From: Promethearchaeota archaeon
GTDB taxonomy: Archaea > Asgardarchaeota > Lokiarchaeia > Sigynarchaeales > SOKP01
NCBI GenBank assembly: GCA_019057975.1
Contig: JAHLWJ010000239.1
Location: 1 to 6,922 of the forward strand
Reading direction: 5' to 3'
DNA length: 6,922 nucleotides
The translations under genes were made by a program, and so were the position numbers. The notes beneath the pieces were generated by a model. It saw nothing but the letters and a program-made list of their open reading frames with translations, had not been told where the DNA came from and did not search any database. This document shows positions 6,761 through 6,922 of this stretch, piece by piece (positions within the stretch are counted from its first letter, which is position 1; each line of letters begins with the position of its first letter).

Positions 6761-6833
6761 TTTATTAATAATTTATATTAGGGAATATCGTTAAAATCCT
6801 AATTTTTTAAATGATTTAACATAAACATCAAGG

Positions 6834-6851
6834 AATAATAAAAAAAGAAAA
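6834..6851 (-). terminator. T-tract terminator of the histone-like gene
   Basis: On the minus strand the message reads TTTTCTTTTTTTATTATT, beginning about 24 nt after the TAA of the histone-like gene. A run of Ts with no need for a stem-loop is the usual archaeal intrinsic termination signal. It separates the histone-like gene from the mre11 operon. Confidence 0.6.
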
Positions 6852-6874
6852 GTGTAAATTTAATATAAATTTGT

Positions 6875-6922
6875 TTATAAATCTCGTGCCTTAACGGTTT
6901 TTCTTCCATTTGCTTTAGCACG
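6875..6922 (-). CDS. C-terminal end of a probable archaeal histone (partial)
   Basis: A minus-strand frame open from the right edge reads RAKANGRKTVKARDL and stops with TAA (6875-6877). This matches the end of helix 2, loop 2 and start of helix 3 of archaeal histones; HMfB of Methanothermus has LARHAGRKTIKAEDI at the same place. The GRKTVKA-D segment carries the RKT loop that contacts DNA. HMfB continues for about nine more residues after this point, whereas this protein stops at once, so helix 3 is nearly absent. The gene would act in chromatin packing. It is co-directional with the mre11 operon but separated by a T-tract and over 300 bp. Only 15 residues are visible, so other histone-fold proteins remain possible. 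Confidence 0.65.
   Translation of the reverse strand, partial: RAKANGRKTVKARDL

Larger units (their letters stand above)
6492..6833 (-). promoter_or_regulatory. A/T-rich upstream region of the mre11-rad50-herA-nurA operon
   Basis: This stretch of about 340 bp has no convincing gene on either strand and is extremely A/T-rich. It must contain the operon promoter, because the upstream histone-like gene is closed by a T-tract. Three TATA-like elements are visible on the minus strand: TTTAAATATA (6708-6717), TTATATTAA (6603-6611) preceded by a BRE-like GAAATG, and TTATTTAAAA (6518-6527). It also holds a 24-nt direct repeat pair. No tRNA, small RNA or CRISPR structure is apparent. Confidence 0.5.

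Noticed and set aside
6492..6874. CRISPR array, tRNA or structured small RNA in the long intergenic region
   Set aside because: There are only two imperfect repeat copies, no cloverleaf-like arms and too little G+C for a stable folded RNA.

Overview
The window is an archaeal DNA-end-resection locus. Four genes, all on the minus strand, encode Mre11, Rad50, HerA and NurA, in that transcription order, and fill about 6.4 kb from 6491 down to 100. The sequence is strongly A/T-rich. HerA plus NurA, a C-terminal fragment of what looks like an archaeal histone at the right edge, GAGGT/AGGTG ribosome binding sites and T-tract termination all point to an archaeon. The low G+C, the presence of a histone and several unusual sequence features would suit an Asgard (Lokiarchaeia-like) or low-GC euryarchaeal genome, but the window alone does not settle the lineage.

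Layout from left to right: the last 16 codons of a plus-strand gene (2-52); a 47-bp convergent gap; nurA (100-1287); a 19-bp gap; herA (1307-3079); a 28-bp gap; rad50 (3108-5219); mre11 (5220-6491), whose stop codon directly abuts the rad50 start codon (TAAATG); a 383-bp very A/T-rich intergenic stretch (6492-6874) with a T-tract terminator, possible TATA elements and a 24-nt direct repeat; and the last 15 codons of a histone-like gene (6875-6922, minus strand).

How the genes work together: Mre11 (Mn-dependent nuclease) and Rad50 (ABC/SMC-type ATPase with a zinc hook) form the complex that recognises and trims double-strand breaks. HerA (hexameric FtsK-like translocase) and NurA (5'-3' nuclease) then resect the end to give the 3' single strand used by RadA. 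The tight packing and the ribosome binding sites between the genes indicate one operon transcribed leftward from the 6492-6833 region.

The locus is a known system rather than a wholly new one. The details worth a second look are a Rad50 Walker A loop with a five-residue insertion and a lost glycine; a basic insertion before the Rad50 Walker B; a compact Rad50 coiled coil; a GNHG in place of GNHD in Mre11; a divergent HerA N-terminal domain; a repeat pair 52 bp apart upstream of the operon; and a histone that stops before most of the usual final helix.
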